DNA of 64,000 nt from Phyllobacterium sp. YR531. Lineage in GTDB: Bacteria; Pseudomonadota; Alphaproteobacteria; Rhizobiales; Rhizobiaceae. The notes under the pieces are model-generated. The model was not told the DNA's origin and did no database searches. It worked only from the letters and a program-made list of their open reading frames with translations. The stretch lies in the NCBI RefSeq assembly GCF_000282595.1, contig NZ_AKIZ01000035.1, positions 62,001 to 126,000 on the forward strand. The letters are read 5' to 3'. The position numbers and the translations under genes were made by a program. Positions 62,862-64,000 of this stretch are shown in pieces. How positions within the stretch are numbered: position 1 is the first letter of the stretch; every line of letters starts with the position of its first letter.

Positions 62862-63311
62862 TTATTCTCGATCTTCATTCACATCAGGCACGGTGCCCGA
62901 TGGCTTTTTCGCTACATTGTTGCGGGTCGACATGAAGCGATCAAACTCTTCACGATCCTTGGCGCGGCGAAGTTCATTGGCATATTCCTCGAATTCCGCA
63001 CGCATTTCCTCAAGCTTGCGGCGTTCCTCGGCAAGACGCTCCAGCTCCTTGTCGCGCCATTCGTCGAAAGCAGCATTGCCTGTGCCGAAGGGAGCGCGGC
63101 CGAAATGCGCCGAACGCTTGTTGCGACGGAACGCGCCGCAGAAACTGTCAGTCTTGCGGCTGACGTCCTGCTTGAAACCTTCGAGGCGATCACCCCAGAG
63201 AATATAGGCGAGCATGGCAAAACCCAGCGGCCAGAATAGCATGAAACCGATGATCATCAGAGCGATGGTCGCGGGAGTCCAGCCCGGCCGGATTAAAGCA
63301 GCATTGTTCAT
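62862..63311 (-). CDS. DUF2852 membrane protein
   Basis: The 149-residue protein has RPGWTPATIALMIIGFMLFW and PLGFAMLAYILWGDRLEGFK, giving a single hairpin-like hydrophobic region typical of DUF2852, followed by a long charged coiled coil (WRDKELERLAEERRKLEEM and more). It probably anchors in the inner membrane with a cytosolic coiled tail; the function is unknown. ATG 63311 has GGAAGGG upstream; a longer open frame upstream is not supported. Confidence 0.85.
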   Translation of the reverse strand: MNNAALIRPGWTPATIALMIIGFMLFWPLGFAMLAYILWGDRLEGFKQDVSRKTDSFCGAFRRNKRSAHFGRAPFGTGNAAFDEWRDKELERLAEERRKLEEMRAEFEEYANELRRAKDREEFDRFMSTRNNVAKKPSGTVPDVNEDRE

Positions 63312-63427
63312 ATTGAGCCCTTCCTTCTTAAGAAGCCCCGACCCTAATTGGTCGATTATGAACGACATGGGAAAAGCATTGCGGCTTTTCAAGAAAACGT
63401 GATTCCAATAACCGCAAGGGATTGAAA

Positions 63428-64000
63428 TCAGGACCGTTTCTTTACGTGATCCAGTCCGGCGACGAGAAGTCCGGCCACCAATGCCCAGAAGGCGGCGCCG
63501 ATACCGGCAATCGTAATGCCTGATGCCGTGACGGCAAAAGTGACGATTGCGGCGAGGCGCTCATCCTCGATTTTCAGCGAGAGTGCCAATGCGTTGACGA
63601 AAGCACCTATAAGCGCAAGACCAGCAACAAGTGCGATCAGGGGAGCAGGCAGTACGGCAAAGAGAGCCACCAGAGAAGCCCCGAACACCGCAAAAACGAG
63701 ATAGCTCAGTGCATAAAAAGGGCCGGTGAGCCAGCGTTTTGCCGCATCAGGATGGGCGTCCGGGCCCGTGCAGATCGCAGCTGAAATTGCCGCCATATTG
63801 CTGGTAATTGCACCAAAAGGCGCTGTGAATAGCGAAACCAGACCTGTCACCTGCAACGCTGAGGCTGTAGGGGGTTCATAACCGGCTGCGCGCAATACTG
63901 CAAAGCCGGGCAGGTTTTGCGATGCCATCGTGACGAGATAAAGCGGCAAGGCGAGGCCGATCATGGCGTGCATGTCAAAAACCGGCATGATCAGGTTAAG
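63428..64000 (-). CDS. BenE-family benzoate/H+ symporter, 3' part
   Basis: The visible 190 C-terminal residues continue past the right edge of the window (the frame is open to base 64000 as LNLIMPVF...), so the gene is truncated by the window. Membrane segments are evident: MIGLALPLYLVTMASQNLPG, SALQVTGLVSLFTAPFGAIT, WLTGPFYALSYLVFAVFGA and the terminal hydrophobic repeats. The NLPGFAVLRAAGY stretch is a BenE signature. BenE imports benzoate with protons; the substrate here is not proven. A hairpin without a clear T run lies at 63371-63390 downstream. Confidence 0.85.
   Translation of the reverse strand, partial: LNLIMPVFDMHAMIGLALPLYLVTMASQNLPGFAVLRAAGYEPPTASALQVTGLVSLFTAPFGAITSNMAAISAAICTGPDAHPDAAKRWLTGPFYALSYLVFAVFGASLVALFAVLPAPLIALVAGLALIGAFVNALALSLKIEDERLAAIVTFAVTASGITIAGIGAAFWALVAGLLVAGLDHVKKRS

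Noticed and set aside
1-64000. Defence system, prophage, integrative element or CRISPR array
   Set aside because: No integrase, transposase, restriction, Cas, phage structural or repeat-spacer pattern was seen in either strand; the gene content is ordinary core genome.

Overview
The window is a piece of primary chromosome from an alphaproteobacterium of the order Hyphomicrobiales (Rhizobiales), most likely Brucellaceae (Brucella/Ochrobactrum/Pseudochrobactrum group). The evidence is the ChvI/ChvG (BvrR/BvrS-type) pair beside an incomplete PTS, a DivL pseudokinase, a PckA close to the Brucella form as I remember it, a TsaE-AmgK fusion, and DUF1402, DUF2628 and DUF2852 genes. By eye the GC content is only slightly above 50%, lower than classical Brucella. 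The gene content is almost entirely core genome. I see no insertion sequence, prophage, CRISPR array, toxin-antitoxin pair or rRNA operon; one tRNA gene is present.

The key structural feature is the probable replication origin at 16464-16876, between hemE and the PPDK-regulatory-protein gene, the usual alphaproteobacterial position. It holds a perfect DnaA box, weaker boxes, an AT-rich unwinding-type stretch with a 16-bp palindrome, and two GANTC sites. To its left lie parB-parA-rsmG-mnmG-mnmE, with two perfect parS sites (7961, 9962) and one 15/16 site (10039). A fourth site (15/16) lies across the origin inside mltA (22717). Most genes flanking the origin point away from it.

Left edge (1-5.6 kb): the end of a CitE/malyl-CoA lyase-like gene, small conserved proteins, a minus-strand proteostasis-flavoured group (Trm112-like, LON-domain protein, CnoX-like thioredoxin-TPR, ProX-type editing protein), tRNA-Gly and holA. 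Origin region (5.6-25.5 kb): parAB, tRNA modification, rho, haem genes, oriC, then maf-aroE-coaE-dnaQ, secB, fxsA, TimA, mltA, smr, an XRE regulator and a DUF1402 protein that reads like a lytic transglycosylase. Middle (25.7-34.7 kb): hslV-GNAT-hslU, the hisB-DUF2628-hisH-hisA-hisF-hisE-coaA run, alkB, a BON-LysM protein and arfB. Regulatory block (34.8-40.8 kb): pckA divergent from chvI-chvG-hprK-EIIA-HPr, a two-component plus PTS circuit probably linking envelope signalling to carbon metabolism. Then a hydroxy-acid oxidase, ahcY, divL, tsaE-amgK, murU and addBA (40.8-55.2 kb). Right edge: trxA, then the minus-strand trpF-trpB-trpA-accD-folC run, a YdcF protein, a YgjP-type metalloprotease, a DUF2852 protein and a partial BenE transporter.

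The most interesting unexplained elements are a multi-hairpin RNA-like structure upstream of trxA (55356-55444), a 29/31 inverted repeat at 61213-61335, a palindromic repeat plus hairpin between chvI and chvG, a rho terminator embedded in the convergent yyaL coding sequence, and an SLT-like motif pattern in the DUF1402 protein. I found no convincing new multi-gene system; the novelty is in non-coding elements and in altered or fused core proteins.
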